Positions 14,777 through 23,674 of a DNA stretch of 64,000 nucleotides are shown piece by piece. The first letter of the stretch is position 1; each line of letters opens with the position of its first letter. A program made the position numbers and the translations under genes. The DNA lies in the NCBI RefSeq assembly GCF_028751195.1, contig NZ_CP066784.1, positions 434,001 through 498,000 of the forward strand, given 5' to 3'. Source of the DNA: Alicyclobacillus sp. ALC3 (GTDB lineage Bacteria > Bacillota > Bacilli > Alicyclobacillales > Alicyclobacillaceae). The notes below the pieces were generated by a model that saw nothing but the letters and a program-made list of their open reading frames with translations, was not told where the DNA came from and searched no databases.

Positions 14777-16263
14777 ACGCGCACCCCCTTGCGTGCGAGC
14801 GGTGGGATGACGCCTTCCGGGGGCGCCAGGTCCTCCAGGCTGCAGGCGCCTTGCTCGTAGGCGAGGTCCGGGTCCATCTCGCGCCGGCCGGTCGGAATCA
14901 CGAAGCGCTCGTTGTACTTGGCGACACCAAACAAACGCGCCATCCCCTCGACCTGCTTCGCAGTGAGCCCAGCCTCTTTCAACAGTTCGGAACTCGCCAG
15001 GTCTGCCTCATTGCGTGCGCGCATGTAGGCCCGCATCGACACGAGGCGCAGCAGCGTTTTTCGGATCACGCTGACATCGCCCGCGCTGAGAATCGACGCC
15101 AAGTACTCCATCGGAATGCGCATCGAATCCACAGTCGGGATGTAGCTGTCGGCGGCACACGTGTCCTCGTCGACGTGCGACATCATCGGGGAGAGCGGCG
15201 GCACGTACCACACCATCGGCAGCGTGCGGTACTCCGGGTGCAGCGGCAGTGCGACGCCCCACTCGATGGCCATCTTGTAGACCGGCGAGTTCTGCGCAGC
15301 TTCAATCCACGCCTCGGTGATGCCTGCCGCGCGGGCCGCTGCGATCACTTCCGGGTCGTGCGGGTTCAAGAACACGTCTAACTGTGCAGGGTATAGGTCC
15401 TTCTCGTCTTTGACGGACGCTGCGGCCTTCACTTTGTCGGCGTCGTAGAAAATGACGCCAAGGTAGCGAATGCGCCCAACACAGGTCTCCGAGCAGACAG
15501 TCGGCAACCCCGCCTCAATGCGCGGGTAGCAGAAATGACATTTCTCTGCCTTATGCGTGTTCCACTTGAAGTACACCTTCTTGTACGGACAGGCGCTGAC
15601 ACAGAAGCGCCAACCGCGACAAGCGTCCTGGTCGACCAGGACGATGCCGTCTTCATCCCGTTTGTAGAGCGCGCCGGACGGACAGGCCGCGACACACGCA
15701 GGGTTCAGGCAGTGCTCGCAAATGCGCGGCAAGTACATCATGAACGTCTGCTCGTAGGTGAAAGCGACATGCTCCTGCAGTTCTTTGAAGTTGGGGTCGC
15801 GCGGTGCAATCTCGGACCCGCCCGCCAAGTCGTCGTCCCAGTTCGGCCCCCATGTCGGCTGGTCCATCACCTTTCCTGTCAGAAGCGAGCGCGGCCGCGC
15901 CACAGGTTGGTGTTCGCGCTTCGGGCTGTCGATCAAGTTCTCGTAGTCGTACGTCCACGGCTCATAGTAGTCGTCGATCGTCGGCTGGTCCGGATTGTGA
16001 AAGATGTTTGCGAGTTTCGAGATGGCACCGCCTGCACGCAGCTTCAGCTTGCCGTTTTGCAGGTGCCAGCCACCGCGGAAACGCTCTTGGTCCTCCCACT
16101 CGCGTGGGTAGCCGGGGCCTGGACGGGTTTCGACGTTGTTAAACCAGGCGTACTCGACGCCGGGTCGGTTAGTCCAGGTGTTCTTGCAGGTCACGCTGCA
16201 GGTGTGACAACCGATGCATTTGTCCAGGTTCATGACCATGGCGACTTGTGCTTTAATGTTCAA
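14773..16263 (-). CDS. narH: Respiratory nitrate reductase beta subunit NarH
   Basis: A 496-residue FeS subunit. Four Cys groups are visible: CIGCHTCSVTC near the N-terminus, CEHCLNPACVAACP, CRGWRFCVSACP (the Trp in this group marks the 3Fe-4S cluster of NarH), and CHFC with CSETCVG. It passes electrons from NarI to NarG at the membrane. The start is a TTG (16263) overlapping the narG stop by 11 bases, behind GAGGTGAAG. Confidence 0.95.
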   Translation of the reverse strand: MNIKAQVAMVMNLDKCIGCHTCSVTCKNTWTNRPGVEYAWFNNVETRPGPGYPREWEDQERFRGGWHLQNGKLKLRAGGAISKLANIFHNPDQPTIDDYYEPWTYDYENLIDSPKREHQPVARPRSLLTGKVMDQPTWGPNWDDDLAGGSEIAPRDPNFKELQEHVAFTYEQTFMMYLPRICEHCLNPACVAACPSGALYKRDEDGIVLVDQDACRGWRFCVSACPYKKVYFKWNTHKAEKCHFCYPRIEAGLPTVCSETCVGRIRYLGVIFYDADKVKAAASVKDEKDLYPAQLDVFLNPHDPEVIAAARAAGITEAWIEAAQNSPVYKMAIEWGVALPLHPEYRTLPMVWYVPPLSPMMSHVDEDTCAADSYIPTVDSMRIPMEYLASILSAGDVSVIRKTLLRLVSMRAYMRARNEADLASSELLKEAGLTAKQVEGMARLFGVAKYNERFVIPTGRREMDPDLAYEQGACSLEDLAPPEGVIPPLARKGVRV

Positions 16264-19200
16264 GCCACTTCACCTCTTTGAGTGGTCGAATCAGGGTCAT
16301 CACGTCACGCTGATGGCCGGTCGGCCCGTAGTAGTTAAATCCGTAGGAAAGCTGTGCGTAGCCGCCAATCATGTGCGTCGGTTTCGGGATGATGCGCGTG
16401 ACGCTGTTGTGCGTGCCGCCACGGTCCTGCGTGATGGCGCTGGCAGGCACCCCCACCGTGCGATCCTGCGCGTGGTACATCATCGCGATGCCCATTGGCA
16501 ACCGGTACGTCACCACGGCTCGACAGGCAATCGCACCGTTGCGGTTGTACACTTCGACCCAGTCGTTGTCCTTAATCCCGATGCGCTTCGCGTCCTCTTC
16601 GCTCATCCAGATGGTCTGGCCCCCGCGAAACAGCGTCAACATGCGATGGTTGTCGGAGTAGGTGGAGTGAATCCCCCATTTTTGGTGCGGCGTCAGATAG
16701 CGCACCATGACCGTCTGCGTGTCGCCGCCGTCCACCGACGGGTCGCCGTTACTAAACGGCGCAATGCCAAGCGGCGGCCGGTACAGCGGCAATCCTTCGC
16801 CGAAGTCGAGCATCATCTCGTGGTCGAGGTAGAAGTGCTGGCGGCCCGTCAGCGTGTGCCAGGGAATCAGGTACTCGACGTTCGATGTAAACGGCGAGTA
16901 CCGCCGGTCCTTCCCTTCAAGTCCGCTCCACACCGGCGTTGCGAGCGACAGCCGCGGTTGCACGGTGATGTCGTCAAACGTGTAAGCTTCTTCTTTGCGC
17001 CCCACCTCGACGTTCGCGATGTCGAGGCCCGTCACCTTGGCCAAGGCCCCCCATTCCTCTTGCGCACGCTCGCCGTTCGACGCGCCTGACAGCGTGAGAA
17101 TGGCTTCCACCGCGTGAATCGCCTCATCCAGCCGCGGTCGCCCGAACCCCGCGCCGTCTCGGTCCGATACGCCGTTGCGCTCGGCTAACTCGTGACTCGC
17201 TCGCTCACCAGAGATGTGAATCCCCTTCGCGCCGTACGACTTCTCCACCAGCGGCCCAAGGGTCGTCATCTGGTTGAACAGGTTCGGGTAGTCGCGGTGC
17301 ACCGTGATGAACTTCGGCATCGTCTGACCCGGGATGGCGTCCACTTCACCCTTGCGCCAGTCCCGCACCTTACCGCGGTCCAGTGCCAGTTCGTCTGCCG
17401 AGTCGTGCGCGAGCGGTGCCATGACAACGTCGTCCTGAGCAGGTAAGTAGTCTTTGGCAAGGCGCGAGAACGTCTCGGCGATTGACCGGAACGCGTTCCA
17501 GTCCGTTCGCGTCTCCCACGGCGGTGAAATTGCCGGGTTGAACGGATGGATAAACGGGTGCATGTCGGTGGAGCTCAGGTCGTGCTTCTCGTACCACGTC
17601 GCCGCAGGCAGCACGATGTCCGAGTAGAGCCCGGTGCCGGTCATGCGAAAGTCAATGTCAATGAGCAGGTCGAGCTTGCCGCGCGGCGCCTCGTCGCTCA
17701 TCTTGATGTCGGAGGGCTGCCAGGACGCCTGTTCGTCCCCCAGCACGTGACCGCTCGTGCCAAGCAAGTGCTGCAAGAAATACTCATGTCCCTTCGAACT
17801 TGACCCAAGAAGGTTGGAACGCCAGACAAAGAACACCCTCGGGAAGTTTCTCGGGTTGTCCGGGTCTTCGATCGCGAACTGAATCTTGTCTAGTTTCAGT
17901 TGCTCTGCGACGTAACTGGCGACCTTCTCCGGTGTATCTGCGCCGGCTGCCCGCGCGTGCTGCAGAACTTCAAGTGAGTTTTGAGTCCACTGCGGGAACG
18001 ACGGGAGCCAGCCGAGCCGAGCCGACAGGGCGTTCACGTCTGCCGGGTGCATGTGGTGGAACCGGCCTCCAGTCGGTGACCCCAGCGTCTTTGTGTCCAA
18101 CTCTTCATAGCGGTATTGATCGGTGGCAAAGTAAAAGAACGACGTCCCGTTCTGCTGCCGCGCCGGACGCACCCAGTCACTCGCAAACGCCACAGTCGAC
18201 CAGCCTTCGAGCGGCCGCACCTTTTCCTGGCCGACGTAGTGAGCCCAACCGCCGCCGTTCACCCCTTGGCAGCCCGTAAGCATCACCAAGTTGATGATCG
18301 CGCGGTAGATCATGTCGCTGTGGTACCAGTGGTTCGTCCCGGCGCCGAGCGCGATCATGCACTTGCCGTGCGTGCGCTCGGCCGTCTCGGCGAACTCGCG
18401 GGCGATGCGAATGACGTCTTCGCGCTTGACGCCCGTGATGGCTTCCTGCCAGCCAGGCGTGTAGGGAACCTCGTCGTCGTAGTCTTTTGGGTAGTCGCCC
18501 GGCAAGCCCCGGCCGACGCCCGTGTGCGCGAGCATGAGGTCGAGAACGGTGGTCACGTACACCTCAGACCCATCCGTCCTTTGCAGCTTGTGGACAGGGA
18601 CGCCGCGCGTGAGCACGCTCGGCTCGCGACCGCCGAAGTATGGGAACTGCACCATCACGACGTCGTCTGCCCCGTCGAGACAGCTAAGCGCCGGGACAAT
18701 CGCGCTGCCGCCTTCCGCCTCAAGGCGCAGATTCCACTGATTTGCGCCGTCGTAGCGGGATCCGATGGAGCCCTTGGGGATAACAACTTGACCCGTGGTT
18801 TCGTCCCATACGGCAGTCTTCCAGGCACCCTTCTCGACGTCCGAGCAAATGTCGTCCGCTCTCAGGAAGGGACCGGGCGCATACGCTTCACCGTGCGCGT
18901 CCAGCGTGACGAGGAACGACAGGTCCGTGTACTGGCGGACATAGTCGAAGAAGTACGGGGTCCTCTGGTCGACGTAAAACTCCTTGAGGATGACGTGTGT
19001 CATCGCCATCGCAAGAGCAGCGTCCGTGCCCGCCTTCGCGGGCAGCCACTGGTCTGCGAACTTGATGTACTCCGCGTAGTCCGGGCTCACGCCGACGACC
19101 TTTGTGCCCTTGTAGCGTGCCTCGACCATAAAGTGCGCGTCTGGCGTGCGCGTCATCGGCAGGTTGGTGCCCCAGATGATGAAGTACTCTGAGTTGTACC

Positions 19201-19948
19201 AGTCGGCGCTCTCCGGCACATCGGTCTGGTCACCCCAGATCTGCGGCGATGCTGGCGGAAGGTCGGCGTACCAGTCGTAGAAGCTGAGGATGGTGCCACC
19301 GAGCAGGGACAAAAAGCGGGAGCCGGCAGCGTAACTCACCTGAGACATTGCAGGGATGGGGCTAAACCCGACGACGCGGTCCGGACCGTGCTCTTTGATT
19401 GTGTAAATGGAAGCTGCCGCGATGATTTCGGTGACTTCGTCCCACGTCGCGCGCACCAGGCCGCCTTTGCCGCGGGCGTTCCAGTAGCGAAGGCGCTTTG
19501 CGTCATCGGTGACGATGTTCTTCCACGCCTCGATGGGGCTTTCGGTGCGGCTGCGCTCTGCTCGCCACAGGTCGATGAGGTCGCCGCGAACATACGGGTA
19601 CTTCACGCGCAGCGGGCTGTACTCGTACCACGAAAAGCTGGCGCCGCGCGGGCAGCCGCGGGGTTCGTACTCGGGTACGTTCGGGCCAAGCGACGGGTAG
19701 TCGGTCTGCTGTGTCTCAAAGGCGATGATCCCGTCTTTGACCGCGATCTTCCAGCTGCACGAACCGGTGCAGTTGACGCCGTGTGTGGAACGCACGACCT
19801 TGTCGTAGCGCCAGCGGTTGCGGTACGTGTCTTCCCAGTCGCGCGGACGGTCGGTCTTTTCGGACCACCCGTTGTTGAAGCGTTCCTTTTGCCGCAAGTG
19901 GAGAAGATGCTTGCGCTTTTGCGCAGATAGCTTTGTCACATCTATCAA
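16253..19948 (-). CDS. narG: Respiratory nitrate reductase alpha subunit NarG
   Basis: A 1231-residue molybdenum bis-MGD subunit that reduces nitrate to nitrite. The N-terminal FS0 cluster ligands are H56, C60, C64 and C99 in the NarG-specific H-x3-C-x3-C-x34-C pattern. The MTRTPDAHF and KVVGVSPDYAEY blocks are typical. No Tat export signal is needed, since NarG faces the cytoplasm. It follows the 88-residue gene by 90 bases in an operon beginning with a hemerythrin-like gene. Length is normal and no damage is seen. Confidence 0.97.
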   Translation of the reverse strand: MIDVTKLSAQKRKHLLHLRQKERFNNGWSEKTDRPRDWEDTYRNRWRYDKVVRSTHGVNCTGSCSWKIAVKDGIIAFETQQTDYPSLGPNVPEYEPRGCPRGASFSWYEYSPLRVKYPYVRGDLIDLWRAERSRTESPIEAWKNIVTDDAKRLRYWNARGKGGLVRATWDEVTEIIAAASIYTIKEHGPDRVVGFSPIPAMSQVSYAAGSRFLSLLGGTILSFYDWYADLPPASPQIWGDQTDVPESADWYNSEYFIIWGTNLPMTRTPDAHFMVEARYKGTKVVGVSPDYAEYIKFADQWLPAKAGTDAALAMAMTHVILKEFYVDQRTPYFFDYVRQYTDLSFLVTLDAHGEAYAPGPFLRADDICSDVEKGAWKTAVWDETTGQVVIPKGSIGSRYDGANQWNLRLEAEGGSAIVPALSCLDGADDVVMVQFPYFGGREPSVLTRGVPVHKLQRTDGSEVYVTTVLDLMLAHTGVGRGLPGDYPKDYDDEVPYTPGWQEAITGVKREDVIRIAREFAETAERTHGKCMIALGAGTNHWYHSDMIYRAIINLVMLTGCQGVNGGGWAHYVGQEKVRPLEGWSTVAFASDWVRPARQQNGTSFFYFATDQYRYEELDTKTLGSPTGGRFHHMHPADVNALSARLGWLPSFPQWTQNSLEVLQHARAAGADTPEKVASYVAEQLKLDKIQFAIEDPDNPRNFPRVFFVWRSNLLGSSSKGHEYFLQHLLGTSGHVLGDEQASWQPSDIKMSDEAPRGKLDLLIDIDFRMTGTGLYSDIVLPAATWYEKHDLSSTDMHPFIHPFNPAISPPWETRTDWNAFRSIAETFSRLAKDYLPAQDDVVMAPLAHDSADELALDRGKVRDWRKGEVDAIPGQTMPKFITVHRDYPNLFNQMTTLGPLVEKSYGAKGIHISGERASHELAERNGVSDRDGAGFGRPRLDEAIHAVEAILTLSGASNGERAQEEWGALAKVTGLDIANVEVGRKEEAYTFDDITVQPRLSLATPVWSGLEGKDRRYSPFTSNVEYLIPWHTLTGRQHFYLDHEMMLDFGEGLPLYRPPLGIAPFSNGDPSVDGGDTQTVMVRYLTPHQKWGIHSTYSDNHRMLTLFRGGQTIWMSEEDAKRIGIKDNDWVEVYNRNGAIACRAVVTYRLPMGIAMMYHAQDRTVGVPASAITQDRGGTHNSVTRIIPKPTHMIGGYAQLSYGFNYYGPTGHQRDVMTLIRPLKEVKWLEH

Positions 19949-20038
19949 TCCCTTCTTCAGGCGGCCTGTTCAGCCTACTTCGTCAATGTCACTGCCGTCT
20001 AACGGACGGTTCCGCAACTCTCGCCACCGTCAGGTCGT

Positions 20039-20305
20039 TCAGATCGGTCGGTAGTACTCGCCGACAATCCTGAAGGACGCGTTGTTGACCTCTAAATCGG
20101 CTAGAAATTGCTCCCAAGTCGCGAGGTTTGCTGCGACGAGAATCAGCCGTTCGAGCGACTCCAGTTTGTCGATCTGTTCAATGGCAGTCCTCACTTCCGG
20201 AGGAATGGCGCCAAAGCGTAACTCAAGTAGTCCCAGCAGGTCGTCACGGTCAGTGAGCAGTGCCTCTTGCTGCAACGCTTCCTGTGTCAGGTCCTTTGTC
20301 GTCAT
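20039..20305 (-). CDS. Small hypothetical protein between hemerythrin and narG
   Basis: An 88-residue helical, acidic protein (LLELRFGAIPPEVRTAIEQIDKLESLERLILVAANLAT). The LRFG-x-IP pattern followed by a short helical hairpin resembles the C-terminal domain of some DUF4351-like proteins, but this is only a resemblance. The ATG overlaps the stop of the hemerythrin-like gene (ATGA). Co-transcribed with nar genes; function unknown. Confidence 0.6.
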   Translation of the reverse strand: MTTKDLTQEALQQEALLTDRDDLLGLLELRFGAIPPEVRTAIEQIDKLESLERLILVAANLATWEQFLADLEVNNASFRIVGEYYRPI

Positions 20306-20739
20306 TTGCTCGCCCCCTCTGTCGGCCTCGTTGCAAAAATAAGCCGTTCTTCCTCACGGCTATGGGCCTCTACCAGCCAAAGCAACATGTCAAATCGAGC
20401 CAGTGCAAGCTTCAGCTCATCTGACGTCAGATACGTCTCCGCCTCTGAGACGAGTTTTCGCATCAAGTCGTGATCATGAGTCAATGCCGCAATGTCAACA
20501 GCGCGCTCTGAGTTCGCAGCGAGAATTTCGCTGTAGAGCCCTTCCTCTTCTTCAGTAGCGTGACGCAAAGTGCGTGTTTGCCAGTGTTCGACAACCAACT
20601 GAGCCGCTGCTTTTGCCTTGTCAAGCATCTGTTCAGCATGCAACTGCCGCACCACGGTTGTTAGTTCGTCCGCTTCAAACAGCGCAGCGTTGTGTATGGC
20701 TTCATGTGCATTTCCCTGCTTCAGTGCAGGACCGGACAT
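20302..20739 (-). CDS. Hemerythrin-like (HHE) protein
   Basis: A 145-residue four-helix protein with regularly placed metal-ligand candidates: HEAIH near the start, QLHAE, HWQTRTLRHATEEEEGLY, THDHDLM and EAHSREEERLIF. This fits a di-iron HHE/hemerythrin-like domain used in oxygen or NO sensing and FeS repair. First gene of the nar operon. The ATG at 20739 follows AGGGGGTG. Its promoter carries two copies of the TATCG-type palindrome. Confidence 0.75.
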   Translation of the reverse strand: MSGPALKQGNAHEAIHNAALFEADELTTVVRQLHAEQMLDKAKAAAQLVVEHWQTRTLRHATEEEEGLYSEILAANSERAVDIAALTHDHDLMRKLVSEAETYLTSDELKLALARFDMLLWLVEAHSREEERLIFATRPTEGASK

Positions 20740-20775
20740 CGAAGCACCCCCTAGCCAAGGATTCAGTCGACCACG

Positions 20776-20857
20776 TTTATCGTCGCGCGATATAAATGGA
20801 CAGAACAACCCAACGCAAAGCATTCCCGGCAAGCTTTTGTATCGTTTTGCGATACAA
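20776..20857 (-). promoter_or_regulatory. Promoter with two TATCG palindromes (hemerythrin-nar operon)
   Basis: Two palindromes lie upstream of the hemerythrin-like gene. One has arms TTTATCG and CGATATAAA at 20776-20796; the other has arms TTGTATCG and CGATACAA at 20837-20857. A minus-strand promoter TTGCGT (20813-20818), 17 bp, TTATAT (20790-20795) puts the -10 inside the first palindrome, which fits repression. The neighbouring MarR is the likely binder (inference). Confidence 0.65.
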
Positions 20858-21034
20858 CTCAACTGATAGCACAACTTTACCTGCTGTCAGATGCTCCGAT
20901 AAGTTCATGTCGGACTATTCATTACCGTGTAGATGAACTAGTACAATTGGACCATGAGGTGTATCACAAGGCTTGTCAGCCTCCGCAGGAGACACCAGCG
21001 GGGCGTGGTCATTCAAGGTTCGGTGAAGGAGTGA

Positions 21035-21063
21035 GGGTGCCCACGAGCCCTCCCAGGGCACCC
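21035..21063. terminator. GC-rich hairpin downstream of small ORF
   Basis: GGGTGCCC (21035-21042) pairs perfectly with GGGCACCC (21056-21063). It lies just after the small minus-strand ORF ending at 21079. There is no U-run. Confidence 0.4.
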
Positions 21064-21078
21064 ATTTCATCTTGCGTA

Positions 21079-21231
21079 CTAGGACAACACCGGACTCGCT
21101 AATTCCGCGCAATGGATGACTTGCGCGGCGAGTTGACAATACGCCGCTGCTTGAGGTGTTCCATCTGCAAGGAGAGCAGACGCAGCCCCGACATGAACCT
21201 CTGGGTCTTCGACTTCACGCAAAGCTTCCAA
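21079..21231 (-). CDS. Possible 50-residue protein under a Crp/Fnr-type site
   Basis: A short minus-strand ORF starting at a TTG (21231): EALREVEDPEVHVGAASALL, then ADGTPQAAAYCQLAAQVIHC and ending AELASPVLS. The composition looks coding, helical and amphipathic. The ribosome binding site is weak (AAGG). It is supported by TGTGAGCAATGTCACG and a correctly placed -10 directly upstream. Without that context it would be ignored. Function unknown. Confidence 0.4.
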   Translation of the reverse strand: MEALREVEDPEVHVGAASALLADGTPQAAAYCQLAAQVIHCAELASPVLS

Positions 21232-21275
21232 CCCTACAATGACCTTGCTCGTGCGGCAGCAGAAGCCTCATTTGC

Positions 21276-21318
21276 AGAGTAACAGAGGCTTCCCAACCGG
21301 AATGTGAGCAATGTCACG
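21276..21318 (-). promoter_or_regulatory. Crp/Fnr-type site and -10 upstream of small ORF
   Basis: TGTGAGCAATGTCACG at 21303-21318 is centred 32 bp from TACTCT (21276-21281, read on the minus strand). This is the same geometry as the other sites in the window. It points to the 50-residue ORF, away from the crp/fnr gene itself. Confidence 0.6.
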
Positions 21319-21386
21319 AAGTAAAGGTATCACCTACGCTGTATGAAAAATGAGAGGTGGACGCGTCCATTCGAAACAATCATAAT

Positions 21387-21414
21387 AGCCGTACCCGGAG
21401 TCCCTGGCACGGCT
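21387..21414 (-). terminator. Terminator of the Crp/Fnr gene
   Basis: On the minus strand AGCCGT-G-CC pairs with GG-GT-ACGGCT, followed by ATTATGATTGTTT. It lies about 50 bases after the stop of the regulator gene. Confidence 0.6.
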
Positions 21415-21465
21415 ACAACTTCTCGTCGACTGGTTTGGATGGCTACATTCGCAGATCAGCTGTTG

Positions 21466-22134
21466 TCAAAGCTTCTCCATGTCTAACACCCACTCGTCGC
21501 GCTGGCCCTTTAAAACACCATCGCGGCGCAACTGGTTCCAGACCCGATTGACAGACTCCCGAGTCATGCCAATCATGTGTGCCATCTCTTCGTGTGTGAT
21601 CGGCAATTTTACGTAGACTCCATCTGGCCGTTCCACGCCGTGTTCTTCGGCAAAATGTCGCAGCAGAGCGGTCACTCGGTCGTGCGACGCAAACAGAGCG
21701 AGTTCCTGAAGTTTTGCTTGGAGGTCTAAAATTCGTTCCCCCATCACGTGCATGACTTTACGCGCCATGTCGGGGTACTCTGTGAGTAGTACGTCGAACT
21801 GATTGCGGCGAATCGAGAGTAAAACGCTCGCTTCCATCGCCTGTGCGGTTCCTGGGTACGGGCTGTCCTGAAAAAAACCCACGTGAGGAAACATCTTTCC
21901 GCGGCCAAGGATGTTTACGATGTGCTCGCGGCCTTCCTCATCGACTTTGATGACCTTTATGAGTCCTCTGCGGATGAAAAACACTTCTTCCCGCTCCTGA
22001 CCCTCCATGAAGACGTACTCGCCCTTGGCGTACGCTCGCTCCCCAGCAAGGTTGTGGACCCGGGACAGTTCCTCCTCTGTCAAATCCTTAAACAGCGTAA
22101 TCTCTCTCAGGAGTTCTATTCCAGTGGCCGACAT
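21466..22134 (-). CDS. Crp/Fnr-family transcriptional regulator without cysteines
   Basis: A 222-residue regulator. A cyclic-nucleotide-binding-like beta-roll (about 15-125) is followed by a long dimer helix and a winged HTH (HEEMAHMIGMTRESVNRVW). The recognition helix TRESVNR keeps the R-E-x-x-x-R pattern of Crp, which reads TGTGA-N6-TCACA. There is no cysteine in the whole protein, so it is not a 4Fe-4S Fnr; a heme, small-molecule or redox-independent signal is more likely. Seven matching sites lie in this window. The start at 22134 is chosen for AGAAGG upstream; TATAAT (22198-22203) gives a likely -10. Confidence 0.9.
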   Translation of the reverse strand: MSATGIELLREITLFKDLTEEELSRVHNLAGERAYAKGEYVFMEGQEREEVFFIRRGLIKVIKVDEEGREHIVNILGRGKMFPHVGFFQDSPYPGTAQAMEASVLLSIRRNQFDVLLTEYPDMARKVMHVMGERILDLQAKLQELALFASHDRVTALLRHFAEEHGVERPDGVYVKLPITHEEMAHMIGMTRESVNRVWNQLRRDGVLKGQRDEWVLDMEKL

Positions 22135-22198
22135 GTAGTCCCGCCTTCTCTCTGACCGTGACATTGGCGAATGGTGGCATCAGCCACATCTTTGTCCA

Positions 22199-22447
22199 TT
22201 ATACGTCAGTGGGGTTCACCGCGGCATCCAGTCTAAACGGACCGCCATACTCATCCAGTTCGCTTGATCTTGCGGGCTTTCCGCTACACCGAGCGCATTC
22301 CTGAGAAACACACCCTCGGTCAATCTGCGAAAGGTACTTCTCTCCGCCTCGCCACTTGCCAGCTCGCACGTCAATCGTCACTGCATAAGATTCCAAGGTC
22401 TTTGCATCCCCTCTCTGCTCTATACCGTGGAGACAGGTGCGCACCAT
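22199..22447 (-). CDS. Small hypothetical cysteine-containing protein
   Basis: An 82-residue product with a CVSQECARC cluster of three cysteines plus one earlier Cys near the start (VRTCLHG), possibly a metal site. The start ATG at 22447 follows AAGG at a long spacing; a GTG at 22495 is possible. It lies 64 bases after the 100-residue gene on the same strand and its stop overlaps the -10 of the regulator gene. Not recognised; moderately likely to be real. Confidence 0.4.
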   Translation of the reverse strand: MVRTCLHGIEQRGDAKTLESYAVTIDVRAGKWRGGEKYLSQIDRGCVSQECARCSGKPARSSELDEYGGPFRLDAAVNPTDV

Positions 22448-22511
22448 TTGATGCAGCGCCTTCGTCTCACTGCGAGTATGGTGCGTCGCCGGGACTAGAC
22501 TGTGCGCCAAA

Positions 22512-22814
22512 TCACGACCGCAAACCCAAGCGGTATTCGAGGTAAGCGCAGAAGTTCGCGAGTCTGGGGAAGGTGCGAAAGACGCTTTGCTGTGGGAGCT
22601 GTGCGGGATCGAAATCAAGTCCGAAATCCGCGCACATCTCGTCAAGCGCTAGGAGTACACCTTTTACATCGTAGTGAAAGACGGTATCGGTCCGCATCTC
22701 CCAAGGCAAATCGTTTGAGCCGCCACTAGTCTGTGAAGCGACCGCGGCCCGCACGGTCGCTTGAATTTTTTCTCGGGTTTCCCCTACTGTCGACAACGTG
22801 TCCACCTGCTCCAC
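22512..22814 (-). CDS. Small hypothetical protein, ACP-like pattern
   Basis: A 100-residue acidic helical protein. The segment HYDVKGVLLALDEMCADFGL...SVFRTFPRLANFCAYLEYRL has the spacing of the second half of an acyl-carrier-protein fold, but no GxDS phosphopantetheine Ser is present. The GTG start follows GAGAG. Function unknown; the carrier-like resemblance is weak. Confidence 0.5.
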   Translation of the reverse strand: MEQVDTLSTVGETREKIQATVRAAVASQTSGGSNDLPWEMRTDTVFHYDVKGVLLALDEMCADFGLDFDPAQLPQQSVFRTFPRLANFCAYLEYRLGLRS

Positions 22815-22980
22815 TCTGAAATCACTCTCGTCTCAGGTGTACAGAAGAACCGTACCCCTGGCAAGCCCAAAGAGCGAATGCGTCTGCCAGCCCTGCCTAG
22901 GCATGTGGCAACGAAGACGACAGACAGACCTAATGACGCAGCTCCACAGGTGGAATGAGGCGGCCATGTAGCCTGAATTC

Positions 22981-23009
22981 TTCACCTGCATATTATCGTG
23001 TCGTATACT
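22981..23009 (+). promoter_or_regulatory. SigA-type promoter for the DUF488 gene
   Basis: TTCACC (22981-22986), 17 bp, then TATACT (23004-23009), about 65 bases before the ATG of the DUF488 gene. Confidence 0.5.
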
Positions 23010-23073
23010 GAGCGTGACGTTCGGGACGAGTCCTGCAGGTAACACTCCTCGTGTGTCAGGGGGTACGCATGCG

Positions 23074-23445
23074 ATGTCATCCGAGCACAAGTTGCAGTTA
23101 AAACGCGTGTACGAACCATGGTGCGAATCAGACGGGAAGCGCGTCCTCATCGACCGAATCTGGCCGAGAGGTGTCAGCAAAGGCAATGCGAAGGTCGATA
23201 TCTGGTTAAAGCAAATTGCCCCATCCCAAGACTTGCGGGCGTGGTTTTCGCACGACCCCGAACGGTTTGACGCATTTCGTTCCGCCTACCAAATGGAGCT
23301 AAGCAGTCAGGAGGAGAAACGTACGGCAGTGGAAACTGTGCTTGGGGAGCTGTGCGAAGGCGACGTCACGCTTCTCTACGGGGCTAAAGACTCTGTGCAC
23401 AACCACGCTGTCGTTCTCTACAACTACCTGCAGACAAGACGGTAG
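23074..23445 (+). CDS. DUF488-family protein
   Basis: A 123-residue protein with the full DUF488 signature: LKRVYEP near the start, then RVLIDRIWPRGVSK, W-x-K-x-IAPS-x-DLR-x-WF-HDP-x-RF, and TLLYGAKD with NHAVVL near the end. The biochemical function of the family is not settled. The ATG at 23074 follows AGGGGG. It lies alone between the regulator block and the DUF2249/ferredoxin pair. Confidence 0.85.
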   Translation: MSSEHKLQLKRVYEPWCESDGKRVLIDRIWPRGVSKGNAKVDIWLKQIAPSQDLRAWFSHDPERFDAFRSAYQMELSSQEEKRTAVETVLGELCEGDVTLLYGAKDSVHNHAVVLYNYLQTRR

Positions 23446-23674
23446 GGTGCAGTTTGGCATCCAAGCCAGGCGCATAGAGACGCCAGTGTCGCTGTGCGGA
23501 AGGAACCGACGCGATTGCGGTGCTGGACATGTCTCCCGCGCCCTGCCCACCACGCCTACGCAGACCCCAGTGAGGTGTGTGATCTACCACACACCTGTCT
23601 TTCTTTCCATTTGGCATGCTGAACACATGCTAGAGATTCTGGAGCTTCGTGTACAGAGCAGAGGAGACATAAAC

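Noticed and set aside
14035..19930. Many long open frames opposite narGHJI
   Set aside because: They are antisense shadows produced by high GC in codon position three of the real genes; none has a ribosome binding site with family motifs.
20880..21030. Molybdenum-cofactor riboswitch near the nar operon
   Set aside because: The region has short hairpins but no recognisable Moco aptamer signature.
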